NCBI RefSeq assembly: GCF_014042355.1
Contig: NZ_JACEZU010000005.1
Coordinates: 1-64,000, forward strand
Direction of reading: 5' to 3'
Origin: Rugamonas apoptosis
GTDB lineage: Bacteria > Pseudomonadota > Gammaproteobacteria > Burkholderiales > Burkholderiaceae_D
DNA: 64,000 nucleotides
Shown here: positions 44,459 to 53,410 of the stretch, one piece after another
Numbering within the stretch: the first letter of the stretch is position 1
How the letters are laid out: the number at the start of each line of letters is the position of its first letter
Notes under the pieces: model-generated
The model's input: only the letters and a program-made list of their open reading frames with translations
Databases searched by the model: none
Told to the model about the DNA's origin: nothing
Translations under genes and position numbers: made by a program

Positions 44459-45880
44459 TTGCCTCCCGCCTTCTACACGCGGCTGATGCCCACGCCGCTC
44501 CCCTCGCCCTATCTGGTCGGGGTCAGCGACGCGGCCGCCGCATTGGCCGGCCTTGACCCGGCACAACTGGGCCGGGCTGATTATGTCGATTTGTTGACAG
44601 GAAACCTGGTACCGGAACAATCCCAGCCTTTGGCAGCCGTGTATTCCGGCCACCAGTTTGGCGTGTGGGCCGGGCAACTGGGCGATGGCCGCGCCATCCT
44701 GGTGGGCAATGTGAACGGTGCCGATGGCCCACTGGAGTTGCAATGGAAAGGCGCCGGACTGACGCCCTATTCCCGCATGGGTGACGGCCGCGCCGTGCTG
44801 CGCTCCTCCATCCGCGAATTCCTGTGCTCGGAAGCCATGCATGCGCTGGGCATCCCTACGTCGCGGGCCTTGTCGGTGACTGGCTCGGACCAGGGCGTGA
44901 TGCGCGAAACGCCGGAAACGGCCGCCGTCGTGGTCCGTATGGCCCCCACTTTCGTCCGATTCGGCTCGTTCGAACACTGGTTCTACCAGGACAAGACCGA
45001 GCAGCTGCAACAACTGGCCGATTACGTGATTGACCGGTTTTATCCGCAATTGCGTGCCGCAGCCAACCCTTATCAAGCCTTGCTGGAAGAAGTCACGCGC
45101 CGCACGGCGCACCTGATCGCCCACTGGCAAGCGGTCGGCTTCATGCACGGCGTGATGAATACCGACAATATGTCCATCCTGGGCCAAACGCTGGACTACG
45201 GTCCGTTCGGCTTCATGGAAGCGTTCGATGCGCAGCACATCTGCAACCACACGGACCAGCAAGGACGCTATTCCTACGCCATGCAACCCCAGATCGGCCA
45301 CTGGAATTGCTATGCCCTGGGCCAGGCCTTGCTGCCCCTGATCGGCGAGGTGGAAGCGGCCCAGGCGGCGTTGGACGTCTATCAACCCGCGTTCGCGGAG
45401 AAAATCTCTGCGCTGTTGCGCGCCAAGCTGGGACTGGCCACCGAGCAGGAAAGCGATCAAGCCCTGTTCGATGCGATGTTTACGCTGATGCAAGCGAACA
45501 GCGTCGATTTCACCCAGTTCTTCCGCACCCTGGGCCAATTGAAAGTGGCCGAACCTGGCGCCGACGCGCCCTTGCGCGACCTGTTCCTGGACCGTCCCGC
45601 GTTCGACGCCTGGGCCGCGCAATACCGCGCCCGCCTGCTTGCGGAGGGCAGCGAGGACGCGGCGCGCCGCAGCGCCATGGACAAAGTCAACCCGAAGTAT
45701 GTTCTGCGCAACTACCTTGCGCAGCTTGCCATTGAAAAGGCGCAAAATAAGGACTTTACTGAAGTGGCACGCTTGCTGACAGTTCTGCAGCGTCCATACG
45801 ACGAACAGCCAGAGCACGAACACTATGCCGCCTTGCCGCCGGATTGGGCAAGCCACCTTGAAGTGAGCTGTTCTTCCTGA
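44459..45880 (+). CDS. selO: SelO/YdiU-family protein adenylyltransferase (start uncertain)
   Basis: 473 residues from a TTG. The pseudokinase-type ATP site is [20 protein letters not shown], followed by [20 protein letters not shown], the active region [13 protein letters not shown] and DYGPFGFME, and the family's Cys-containing end LEVSCSS. SelO transfers AMP to proteins in redox stress. The conserved N-terminal [12 protein letters not shown] is encoded upstream of the TTG, in frame from 44432 or earlier, with no ATG or GTG available; the true start may be CTG or ATT, or the N-terminus may carry a +1 shift from the ATG at 44395. msrB follows eight bases later, linking both to protein oxidation. 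Confidence 0.85.
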   Translation: MPPAFYTRLMPTPLPSPYLVGVSDAAAALAGLDPAQLGRADYVDLLTGNLVPEQSQPLAAVYSGHQFGVWAGQLGDGRAILVGNVNGADGPLELQWKGAGLTPYSRMGDGRAVLRSSIREFLCSEAMHALGIPTSRALSVTGSDQGVMRETPETAAVVVRMAPTFVRFGSFEHWFYQDKTEQLQQLADYVIDRFYPQLRAAANPYQALLEEVTRRTAHLIAHWQAVGFMHGVMNTDNMSILGQTLDYGPFGFMEAFDAQHICNHTDQQGRYSYAMQPQIGHWNCYALGQALLPLIGEVEAAQAALDVYQPAFAEKISALLRAKLGLATEQESDQALFDAMFTLMQANSVDFTQFFRTLGQLKVAEPGADAPLRDLFLDRPAFDAWAAQYRARLLAEGSEDAARRSAMDKVNPKYVLRNYLAQLAIEKAQNKDFTEVARLLTVLQRPYDEQPEHEHYAALPPDWASHLEVSCSS

Positions 45881-45888
45881 GGATCATC

Positions 45889-46287
45889 ATGACCAACAAA
45901 GTAAGCAAAAGCGAGGCCGAGTGGCGCGCCCAGCTGGACCCGATGCAGTTCGAAGTGACGCGCCATGCCGCCACCGAGCGCGCTTTCACGGGCAAATTCT
46001 GGGATCATCACGCAGCCGGCATCTATACCTGCGTGTGCTGCGATACGCCGCTGTTCCGCTCGGACGCCAAGTTCGACTCCGGTTGTGGCTGGCCCAGCTA
46101 TTTCGAAGCGCTGGATCCGGCCAATGTGACTGAGAAGGTCGACCGTAGCCATGGTATGCTGCGCACCGAAATCCTGTGCGCCGTCTGCGACGCGCATCTG
46201 GGGCATGTCTTCCCCGATGGCCCGCCGCCCACTGGTTTGCGCTATTGCATCAATTCCGCTTCACTGCGTTTTGACCCTGAAACCTGA
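45889..46287 (+). CDS. msrB: Peptide-methionine (R)-S-oxide reductase MsrB
   Basis: 132 residues with the zinc Cys pairs in [10 protein letters not shown] and [12 protein letters not shown], the [12 protein letters not shown] stretch, and the catalytic Cys in [13 protein letters not shown]. It reduces methionine-R-sulfoxide. It is encoded eight bases after selO, a recurrent pair in proteobacteria, consistent with a role in repairing oxidised proteins. Confidence 0.95.
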   Translation: MTNKVSKSEAEWRAQLDPMQFEVTRHAATERAFTGKFWDHHAAGIYTCVCCDTPLFRSDAKFDSGCGWPSYFEALDPANVTEKVDRSHGMLRTEILCAVCDAHLGHVFPDGPPPTGLRYCINSASLRFDPET

Positions 46288-46310
46288 TCCACCGCCACCA
46301 CCATAAGACC

Positions 46311-46940
46311 ATGAAATTCCTGTTCGACTTTCTGCCGCTGCTGATGTTCTTCGCCGCCTATAAACTGGCGGGCAGCCATGCCGACGCGGCGCAAGACTTT
46401 ATCAATACCCATATGAGTGCCCTGGTTTCCGGCGGCGTAGTGACGGCGGCCCAATCGCCCATCATTATCGCCACCCTGGTCGGTATTTTCGCCACCATGG
46501 GCCAGATCGTGTATATCAAGCTGCGCGGCCGCAAAGTCGACTTCGTCCTGTGGCTGTCGCTGTTCATGTTTATATTCTTCGGCGGCCTGACCATTTACTT
46601 CCACGACGATAACTTCATCAAATGGAAGCTGACCATTGTTTATTGGTGCTTCGCCATCGGCCTGATGGTGTCGCAACTCGCGTTCAAGAAGAACCTGATG
46701 CGCAAATCCATGGAACACATCATTCATTTACCGGACGTGATCTGGAACCGGCTTAATCTGGCCTGGATTTGTTTCTTCGTGGCGATGGGCTTTTTGAATC
46801 TGTTCGTCGCCTTCGTCCTGTTCAAGGGCGATACCGGCGCCTGGGTCAGTTTCAAGGCTTTCGGTTCCACGTCCATCATGTTTGTCTTTATCGTGGGCCA
46901 AACTCTGTATCTGTCGAAACACATGAAAGATGAAGCATGA
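46311..46940 (+). CDS. yciB: Inner-membrane septation protein YciB
   Basis: 209 residues, five to six membrane segments, opening MKFLFDFLPLLMFFAAYKL with the family feature ATLVGIFATMGQIVYIK and, later, NRLNLAWICFFVAMGFLNLFVAF. YciB (IspZ) helps envelope and septum integrity. Its stop overlaps the start of the BolA gene (ATGA), and it follows msrB by 23 bases, so selO-msrB-yciB-bolA may be one transcript. Confidence 0.93.
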   Translation: MKFLFDFLPLLMFFAAYKLAGSHADAAQDFINTHMSALVSGGVVTAAQSPIIIATLVGIFATMGQIVYIKLRGRKVDFVLWLSLFMFIFFGGLTIYFHDDNFIKWKLTIVYWCFAIGLMVSQLAFKKNLMRKSMEHIIHLPDVIWNRLNLAWICFFVAMGFLNLFVAFVLFKGDTGAWVSFKAFGSTSIMFVFIVGQTLYLSKHMKDEA

Positions 46941-47209
46941 GCGATGTACGTTTGGAAATGATCCGCACCCGCCTGCAGGCGGCCCTGACCCCTTTGGAAA
47001 TCGAGCTTGGCGACGATTCCGCGATGCATGCCGGCCATGCCGGCGCCGCCTCCGGTGGCGGCCATTACACGGTGCGGATTGTTTCCGCCCGATTCGAGGG
47101 GATCAAACTCGTCATGCGACATCGACTCGTGTATGATTCCGTGCACGATATGATGCATAAAGAAATTCATGCATTGGCCATTACCGCACTGGCACCATCC
47201 GAAGTATGA
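46937..47209 (+). CDS. bolA: BolA-family protein
   Basis: 90 residues: MIRTRLQAALTPLEIELGDDS, a loop with HAGHAGAASGGGHYTV, then GIKLVMRHRLVYDSVHDMMHKEIHALAITAL, in which the conserved His is in the RHRLVY segment. BolA proteins work with monothiol glutaredoxins in Fe-S handling or act as regulators. The gene is coupled to yciB by a 4-base overlap. Confidence 0.9.
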   Translation: MSDVRLEMIRTRLQAALTPLEIELGDDSAMHAGHAGAASGGGHYTVRIVSARFEGIKLVMRHRLVYDSVHDMMHKEIHALAITALAPSEV

Positions 47210-47323
47210 TGTAGCGCAAGGTTTAGGTTGGACGCAGCATAGTCTTGAAACATGACGACACAATGACTGTCTAACCTGAATCAACACTTTTTAGCTTAAA
47301 CTTTCCCTTTACAGGAATTAATA

Positions 47324-48103
47324 ATGACTTTCAAGCCAGCCCGTTTGCTGATTGCACTTCTCGCCGTTGCCGCTGTACCTGCATTTGCTCAAAACATTGC
47401 TGTCGTCAATGGCAAGGCTATTCCTACTTCGCGCGTCGACGCCGTCGTCAAACAAGTGGTCGCGCAAGGCCAGCAGCAAGATTCCCCACAACTGCGTGAA
47501 CTGATCAAGAAAGACCTGATCGGCCGCGAAGTGATGATGCAGGAAGCGGAAAAGCAAGGTTTCGCGAAAGACGCCAACGTCAAGCAACAGCTGGAAAACG
47601 CACGCCAGGCCATCATCATCAACGCCCTGGTTGGCGACTTCGTCAAGAAGAACCCTGTGTCGGACGCCGACATCAAGGCTGAATACGACCGCTTCGCCAA
47701 GCAAGCCGGCGACAAGGAATACCATGTGCGCCACATCCTGCTGGGCACCGAAGCTGAAGCCAATGACGTGATCGCCAAGCTGAAAGCGGGCGGCAAGTTC
47801 GAAGACCTGGCCAAGAATTCGAAAGACACCGGCTCCGCCGCGACCGGCGGCGACCTCGACTGGGCCACCCCATCGTCGTTCCCGCCAGCATTCTCGGGCG
47901 CGTTCGTGACCCTGCAAAAAGGCCAGTTCACCGACAAGCCAGTGCAGACCGAAAATGGTTTCCATGTGATCAAGGTGGACGATATCCGCCCTGCCAAGCT
48001 GCCTACCCTGGAAGAAGTGAAGCCACAGATCGCGGAAGCGCTGACCCAGAAGAAACTGCAAGCTTACCAACAAGAAATGGTCAAGAAAGCAAAGATTCAG
48101 TAA
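47324..48103 (+). CDS. Exported parvulin-type peptidyl-prolyl isomerase, copy 1
   Basis: 259 residues. The signal peptide ends in AFA before QNIAVVNGK. An N-terminal SurA-like helical region (about 20-130) and the rotamase domain (about 131-225) with VRHILLGTEAEANDVIAKLKAGGKF, GGDLDW and FHVIKVDD follow. It is a periplasmic folding helper. CAGGAATTAATA precedes the ATG. A second copy follows after a terminator, with about two-thirds identical residues by eye. Confidence 0.92.
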   Translation: MTFKPARLLIALLAVAAVPAFAQNIAVVNGKAIPTSRVDAVVKQVVAQGQQQDSPQLRELIKKDLIGREVMMQEAEKQGFAKDANVKQQLENARQAIIINALVGDFVKKNPVSDADIKAEYDRFAKQAGDKEYHVRHILLGTEAEANDVIAKLKAGGKFEDLAKNSKDTGSAATGGDLDWATPSSFPPAFSGAFVTLQKGQFTDKPVQTENGFHVIKVDDIRPAKLPTLEEVKPQIAEALTQKKLQAYQQEMVKKAKIQ

Positions 48104-48115
48104 TATAGTCGTCTC

Positions 48116-48139
48116 CGGCGCCCACTGGGCGCCGTTTTT
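48116..48139 (+). terminator. Intrinsic terminator between the two isomerase genes
   Basis: CGGCGCCC-ACT-GGGCGCCG followed by five T. It separates the paralogues, so the second must have its own promoter. Confidence 0.85.
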
Positions 48140-48206
48140 GATTCTGCGTCCAACTATGCGCACTGCCCGCCAGGCGCGATTTCTTGTATTTTTATAGGAT
48201 TTGATA

Positions 48207-48983
48207 ATGATTTTGAAGCCAGCACGCCTGTTGTTAGCCCTGATCGCTGTAGCTGCAGCGCCGGTATTCGCGCAAAATGCCGCCACCGTCAATGGCAAGG
48301 CCATTCCGGCATCGCGCGTCGACCAGATCGTCAAGCAAGTGGTGGCACAAGGCCAGCAAACGGATTCGCCGCAACTGCGCGAAGCCGTCAAGAAAGACCT
48401 GATCGGCCGCGAAGTGCTGATCCAGGAAGCGGACAAGCAAGGCTTCGGCACCCACGCCGACGTCAAGGCCGCCATCGAGAACGCCCGCCAGAGCATCATC
48501 ATCAATGCCATGCTGGCTGACTACGTGAAGAAGAACCCGGTCAAGGATGCCGACATCAAGGCCGAGTACGACAAGTACAAGGCGGCCATGGGCGAGAAGG
48601 AATACCACTCGCGCCACATCCTGGTGGGCACGGAAGCGGAAGCCAAGGACATCATCGCCAAGCTGAAAGCGGGCGGCAAGTTCGAAGAGCTGGCCAAAGT
48701 ATCGAAAGACGGTTCGGCCAACAACGGCGGCGACCTGGGCTGGATGACCCCTGCCAAGCTGGTCAAGCCTTTCGCCGACGCCATGGTGGCCCTGAAGAAT
48801 GGCCAGACCACCGATACCCCCGTCAAGACGGAATTCGGCTACCACGTGATCAAGCTGGAAGATTCGCGCGCCGTGAAACTGCCGGCCCTGGAAGAAGTCA
48901 AAGGCCAGGTGGCGGAATCGCTGCAACAGCGTAAGATCGCCGCTTACCGCGACGAACTGATGAAGAAAGCCAAGATCCAGTAA
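48207..48983 (+). CDS. Exported parvulin-type peptidyl-prolyl isomerase, copy 2
   Basis: 258 residues, closely related to copy 1: signal peptide ending VFA before QNAATVNGK, then the stretches VDQIVKQVVAQGQQ and SRHILVGTEAEAKDIIAKLKAGGKF, and GYHVIKLED near the end. The rotamase domain is about 128-225. It differs most in the 120-130 and 170-185 loops (copy 1 has SKDTGSAATGGDLDW, here SKDGSANNGGDLGW). TAGGA precedes the ATG at 48207; a TTG two codons earlier is less likely. It is transcribed separately from copy 1 and terminated by the hairpin at 49007. Confidence 0.92.
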   Translation: MILKPARLLLALIAVAAAPVFAQNAATVNGKAIPASRVDQIVKQVVAQGQQTDSPQLREAVKKDLIGREVLIQEADKQGFGTHADVKAAIENARQSIIINAMLADYVKKNPVKDADIKAEYDKYKAAMGEKEYHSRHILVGTEAEAKDIIAKLKAGGKFEELAKVSKDGSANNGGDLGWMTPAKLVKPFADAMVALKNGQTTDTPVKTEFGYHVIKLEDSRAVKLPALEEVKGQVAESLQQRKIAAYRDELMKKAKIQ

Positions 48984-49006
48984 GCTGGCTACGCTCATCC
49001 GATCTG

Positions 49007-49036
49007 AAAAAGCGCTTCCTCGTGAAGCGCTTTTTT
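49007..49036. terminator. Bidirectional terminator between isomerase copy 2 and dctD
   Basis: AAAAAGCGCTTC (49007-49018) and GAAGCGCTTTTTT (49024-49036) form a perfect stem with A- and T-runs on each side. The genes converge here. Confidence 0.88.
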
Positions 49037-49046
49037 ATGGCCGCGA

Positions 49047-50390
49047 CTATTTGAAGTCTTCTGCCACCAGATTGTATTTCTGCATCTTGTGATACAGGGT
49101 TTGCTTGGGCAGGCCCAGTGTCACGCAAGCCTCGGCGACGTTACCGGCGAAATGGCGCAGTTCCTGCTCGATCAAGGCACGCTCGAAACGGCTTACTTGT
49201 TCGGGCAAGGCCAGCGGCGCGGCCGGCGCGGCGGCCAGCAAGCCATCGGCGCCGCTGGACAGGCCCAGCACAAAACGGTCGGCGATATTGCGTAATTCCC
49301 GCACATTGCCGGGCCAGGTATGCGCCATCAGCCGCTGCATCAGCGGGCCGGACATGGTTGGCACTTCACGCTTGTAGCGCGCCGCAGCGCCCAGCACGAA
49401 ATGCTCGAACAACAGGGGAATGTCTTCGCGCCGGTCACGTAGCGGCGGCAGATGGAGCACGATCAGGTTCAGGCGGTAATACAGGTCGCTGCGGAATTTA
49501 TGTTGATCCGACAGTTCCTTCAAATCCACCTTGGTGGCCGCGATGATGCGCACGTCCACCGGCACCGGCTGGTTCGAACCCAGCCGCTCGACGTAGCGTT
49601 CCTGCAGCACGCGCAACAGCTTGACCTGCATGGCCAGCGGCAAGCTTTCCACCTCGTCCAGGAACAGGGAGCCGCCGTCGGCATGCTCGATCTTGCCGAT
49701 CTGGCGCTTGGCCGCGCCGGTGAAAGCGCCTGATTCATGGCCGAACACTTCACTTTCGAAGATATTCTCCGGGATCGCGCCGCAATTGATCGCGACGAAA
49801 TGATGCTTGCTGCGGATGCTGTGCTGGTGCAGGCTGCGCGCCACCATCTCCTTGCCCGTGCCCGTCTCGCCGAACACCAGCACATCGGCCGGTTCGTCAG
49901 CCAGGTCCAGGATCAAACGGCGCAGCTCGCGCATGGCCGGCGATTCGCCCAGCAGCATCGCTTCGATACCCGCGCTTTGCGCCAGCTTGCGGCGCAGGCT
50001 GTGTACTTCCAGCATCAGGCCGCGGGTGGCCAGCGCGCGCTGCACCACCTCCACCAGCTGTTCCGATGAATACGGCTTGGCGATGAAATCGTAGGCGCCG
50101 TCGCGCATGGCTTGCACAGCCATGTTGATGTCGCCATGCCCCGTCACCAGAATCACGGGCAATTCCGCGTCGATGGCCTTGGCGGCCGTCAACAGTTCCA
50201 GACCGCTCATGCCCGGCAGTCGAACGTCGGTCACGACGACGCCGGGAAAGTGCGGCGTCAGCGCCTTCAACGCCGGTTCGGCGGACGCGTAGCCCTGCAC
50301 CTCCAACCCGGCCAGTTGCAGGGCCTGGACACTGCCGGCGCGTACCGTAGCATCATCCTCGACCAACAACACCTGCAATCCATCAACCAT
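49047..50390 (-). CDS. dctD: Sigma-54-dependent response regulator DctD
   Basis: 447 residues. The receiver (VLLVEDDATVRAG, phospho-Asp in VVVTDVRLPGMSG, AKPY) is followed by an AAA+ sigma-54 activator domain with the P-loop GETGTGKEMVARSLH, GHESGAFTGAAKR (contacts sigma-54, near residue 222), and SLFLDEVESL. A Fis-type helix-turn-helix (NVAEACVTLGLPKQTLYHKMQKY) closes it. It should activate dctA from the -24/-12 promoter upstream. It overlaps dctB by eight bases, with GGGAG before its ATG. Confidence 0.93.
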   Translation of the reverse strand: MVDGLQVLLVEDDATVRAGSVQALQLAGLEVQGYASAEPALKALTPHFPGVVVTDVRLPGMSGLELLTAAKAIDAELPVILVTGHGDINMAVQAMRDGAYDFIAKPYSSEQLVEVVQRALATRGLMLEVHSLRRKLAQSAGIEAMLLGESPAMRELRRLILDLADEPADVLVFGETGTGKEMVARSLHQHSIRSKHHFVAINCGAIPENIFESEVFGHESGAFTGAAKRQIGKIEHADGGSLFLDEVESLPLAMQVKLLRVLQERYVERLGSNQPVPVDVRIIAATKVDLKELSDQHKFRSDLYYRLNLIVLHLPPLRDRREDIPLLFEHFVLGAAARYKREVPTMSGPLMQRLMAHTWPGNVRELRNIADRFVLGLSSGADGLLAAAPAAPLALPEQVSRFERALIEQELRHFAGNVAEACVTLGLPKQTLYHKMQKYNLVAEDFK

Positions 50391-52293
50391 GCACCGCTCC
50401 CTGCTTTGAAATAGGTAATTCAATTGTGAATACGGCGCCGCCGCCCGGCGCCGGATCGGCCCTCAATATACCACCGAAGTCGACCACGATCCCCTCGGAA
50501 ATGGCCAGGCCCAGCCCCAGGCCGGCGCCCTGCTCCTTGGTGGTGAAGAACGGCTCGAACAAATGCGCGCGCACCTCGTCCGGTATCCCGGGGCCGGTAT
50601 CGGCCACACTGATCAGCACCCGGTTAGCCTGGCGGTCTATGCCCACCGTCAATTGACGGGCAGGCACGCCAGCCATGGCATCGAGCGCATTGTTGAACAG
50701 GTTGACCAACACCTGTTCCAGGCGGTTGCCTTCGCATAAGGCGTAGGCGTCAGGATGACGCGCTTCCAGCCGGTATGCGACCTGCTCCTGCTCCAGCCTG
50801 CGCTGCACCAGGAACAAGGCGTTGGCGATGGCCGGCTGGACCGCCACGGGCGCCATGTGACCCGCCGATTTGCGTGAAAAGGCCTTCAATTGGCCCGTGA
50901 TCGTGCCCATCTGGGCCACGATCTGGGAAATGACGCCCAGGTTGGCTTTCGCGTCATCGATCCGGCCGCGGTCCAGCAAGACGGCCGCGTTGTCGGACAT
51001 GGTGCGCAAGGCCGTCAAGGGCTGGTTCAACTCATGGGTAATGCCCGCCGACATTTGGCCCAGCACCGCCATCTTGCCGGCCTGCACCAGTTCATTCTGG
51101 GTGACGCGCAACTTGTCTTCGGCCCGCTGGCGCACAGCGATTTCGTCACTGAGGTTGCGTGTCATCTGCTTCAAGTTATAGGTACGCTCCGCCACCATCA
51201 GTTCCAGGTTATCGTAGGCATGCTGCAAATCTTCCCTGGCCTTGAGTTTCAGCCGCAGGCTGCGGCGACGCTGACGTACGTACAGATACAACACGATCAA
51301 AAAGCCTTCGAGCAGGCAGGCGAGCAAGAACGCCGTCTGCGCATTCGAGCGGGCCGGGCTCAAATCCGATAAATAGATAAACTGCCAATGACGTGGGGCC
51401 AGCGACAGCCGCTGGCTGAGCATCCGGCGCGACCTATCCGCCCCGGCTCCGCTGGCGGACGGGCGGATCGTGACAAACTGCACCCCTTCCTCGTGCGCCG
51501 GCGAAGAATGAATATCCAGTGGCAGCAGCGCATGCGAAAAGTATTGGCGGGTCGCGGCCAGTTCACGCTGCACCGCCGCTGATAAGGGCGCCAATGTGGT
51601 GTATTTCCATGCGGGCACGGAGGTCAGGAAGATCACGCCATGCTCATCGCTGAGCAAGACCTTGTCGTTGCCCTGTATCCAAGTCTGTTCCAGCTTTTCG
51701 ATATTGACCTTGACGGTGGCCACGCCGAGCATCCGTCCATTGCGGTAAATACCGTGGGCAAAGAAATAGCCAGGCTCCCGCAAACTGGTGCCGACGCCGT
51801 AGAATCCAGCTGGCTTGCCGCGCAAGGCATCGCGTACATAAGGTCGAAAGGCGACATTATCCCCGACGAAGCTGCCGGGTTCACGCCAGTTGCTGGCGGC
51901 CAGTGTAATGCCATGTAAGTCGCTGACGTAGATGCTGGTGGAACCGGCCTGCTTGTTCAGGCGTTCCAGGTGATGATTGACGGCGGCGAGCAGTGCCGGA
52001 TCTTCCGGCTTCTGCAGCAAATCAACCACATCATCACTCAACTCCAGCGTACTAGGAAGGAAATCGTATTTGCTGAGCAAGTTCTCCAGGCTCACGGCAT
52101 AGACTTCCAGCCGTTGTGCGCCACTATCTTGCAACCGCGCGACCGTGATGCGCTGTGCCCACCAATAGGCCAGCCCGGCCAGCGCCAAACCCACGGCGAC
52201 GACCAGGCTCCATCCGAGGATGGTACGGCCAGTCCACCGCCCGCGTCCGGAGCGCCCGGGGCCGGCGGTTTCAGTTGTGACTTCTGCAGGCAT
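50383..52293 (-). CDS. dctB: C4-dicarboxylate sensor kinase DctB
   Basis: 636 residues. Two membrane segments (about 20-45 and 295-315) surround a large periplasmic double-PAS/Cache sensor (WREPGSFVGDNVAFRPYVRDALRGK, then GYFFAHGIYRNGRMLGVATVKVN). A coiled linker, the His box SAGITHELNQPLTAL, and the ATP domain NLFNNALDAM, DTGPGI and GLGLGLAISEGIV follow. This is the DctB layout for sensing succinate, fumarate or malate. It pairs with dctD. The ATG at 52293 fits the signal-free start; a GTG at 52329 is also possible. Confidence 0.92.
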   Translation of the reverse strand: MPAEVTTETAGPGRSGRGRWTGRTILGWSLVVAVGLALAGLAYWWAQRITVARLQDSGAQRLEVYAVSLENLLSKYDFLPSTLELSDDVVDLLQKPEDPALLAAVNHHLERLNKQAGSTSIYVSDLHGITLAASNWREPGSFVGDNVAFRPYVRDALRGKPAGFYGVGTSLREPGYFFAHGIYRNGRMLGVATVKVNIEKLEQTWIQGNDKVLLSDEHGVIFLTSVPAWKYTTLAPLSAAVQRELAATRQYFSHALLPLDIHSSPAHEEGVQFVTIRPSASGAGADRSRRMLSQRLSLAPRHWQFIYLSDLSPARSNAQTAFLLACLLEGFLIVLYLYVRQRRRSLRLKLKAREDLQHAYDNLELMVAERTYNLKQMTRNLSDEIAVRQRAEDKLRVTQNELVQAGKMAVLGQMSAGITHELNQPLTALRTMSDNAAVLLDRGRIDDAKANLGVISQIVAQMGTITGQLKAFSRKSAGHMAPVAVQPAIANALFLVQRRLEQEQVAYRLEARHPDAYALCEGNRLEQVLVNLFNNALDAMAGVPARQLTVGIDRQANRVLISVADTGPGIPDEVRAHLFEPFFTTKEQGAGLGLGLAISEGIVVDFGGILRADPAPGGGAVFTIELPISKQGAVHG

Positions 52294-52344
52294 AGTGCTT
52301 TCTTCAAGATCCGGCGCGGCGCGGCTCACGGTTGGACCGGAGCC

Positions 52345-52370
52345 GTGCCGCTTGCCGGAGCAAGCGGCAC
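52345..52370 (-). terminator. Perfect hairpin after the porin gene
   Basis: GTGCCGCTTGC and GCAAGCGGCAC pair around CGGA, seven bases beyond the porin stop. There is no T-run, so it may terminate weakly or stabilise the mRNA end ahead of dctB. Confidence 0.5.
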
Positions 52371-52376
52371 CAGACC

Positions 52377-53384
52377 TCAGAAGACGTGACGCATACCCAG
52401 ATTGACGCCCGTGACACCCGAGCCGCTATCGGTAGCATTGCCAATCTTGAAGCTCGCACCGTTGCGATTGTTGACGTGACCGTAGGCAGTATACAGGTCC
52501 GTACGCTTGGACAGGGAGTAAACATAGCCCACGGCGTATTGGCGCGCGTCCAGATTCGCCACCGAGTCGTCCTGGTGGTTGATCACCGAGGCGATGAACT
52601 TGCCGGCGCCCAAGGTGTAGGTGCCGCCCAGCAAGGTATCCTTGCTTTCGTTGCCAGCCAGGTCACGGTTCACGGCGTAGGCGACGTGGCCCGTGATGTG
52701 GTTGTCAAACATGTAGCGCGCCGTCAGCAAGGTATTGCGGAAGTGTGCGGTGGCGGTCGGGTTTTCACGCTGGTGGTGGACCAGCACCACGGTCAACGGA
52801 CCCTGGCTGTAGGTCGCGCTGGCGCCCATGGTACGGTTAGCCGACGCGTCGCCAGCCACTTCACCGGCGCCATAGGCCAGCTCAGCCGAGAAGCCCGCCA
52901 GCTTGGGCGAAGCGTAGCTCACCATATTGTCGACGCGGGTGTTGGCGGCGAGCATGTTGGTGCCGGCACCGGCCAGGCCGTCGCTGAACGGGTCAGCAAC
53001 GTCGCGCACCGTCTTGTACCATGGGGAGTACTGACGGCCCAGGGCCACGGCGCCGAACTGGCCGGACAAACCGACCCATGCCTGACGACCAAACAGCAGA
53101 CCGCCCTGCCCGGCCGCGCCGGTATCGATGCCGTAGCCATTTTCCACGACAAAGTTGGCGGCCAGGCCGCTACCCAGGTCTTCCGTACCCTTGAAGCCCA
53201 GACGCGAGCCCGAGGCAACACCGCTGGTGACTTTGCTCACGCTGCCGGCTGCACCGCCGCGCTCGAACACCAGGCCAGCATCAGCCACGCCATAGACGGT
53301 CACGTTGGATTGGGCCACGGCCGCGCCCGATACCATACCGAGGGCCATCATGCTGAGGGTTGCCGATTTGATTGCTGCTTTCAT
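52377..53384 (-). CDS. Gram-negative trimeric porin
   Basis: 335 residues. The signal peptide MKAAIKSATLSMMALGMVSGAAVA is followed by QSNVTVYGVADAGLVFERGG, the start of Burkholderiales general porins. The C-terminus ends in aromatic F (GVNLGMRHVF), the usual BAM signal. It lies 26 bases after dctA in the same direction with GGAGAGACTA before its ATG, so it may be co-transcribed and serve as the outer-membrane entry for dicarboxylates. That coupling is an inference from position. Confidence 0.9.
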   Translation of the reverse strand: MKAAIKSATLSMMALGMVSGAAVAQSNVTVYGVADAGLVFERGGAAGSVSKVTSGVASGSRLGFKGTEDLGSGLAANFVVENGYGIDTGAAGQGGLLFGRQAWVGLSGQFGAVALGRQYSPWYKTVRDVADPFSDGLAGAGTNMLAANTRVDNMVSYASPKLAGFSAELAYGAGEVAGDASANRTMGASATYSQGPLTVVLVHHQRENPTATAHFRNTLLTARYMFDNHITGHVAYAVNRDLAGNESKDTLLGGTYTLGAGKFIASVINHQDDSVANLDARQYAVGYVYSLSKRTDLYTAYGHVNNRNGASFKIGNATDSGSGVTGVNLGMRHVF

Positions 53385-53410
53385 TAGTCTCTCCGAAAAA
53401 AATGTAATTG

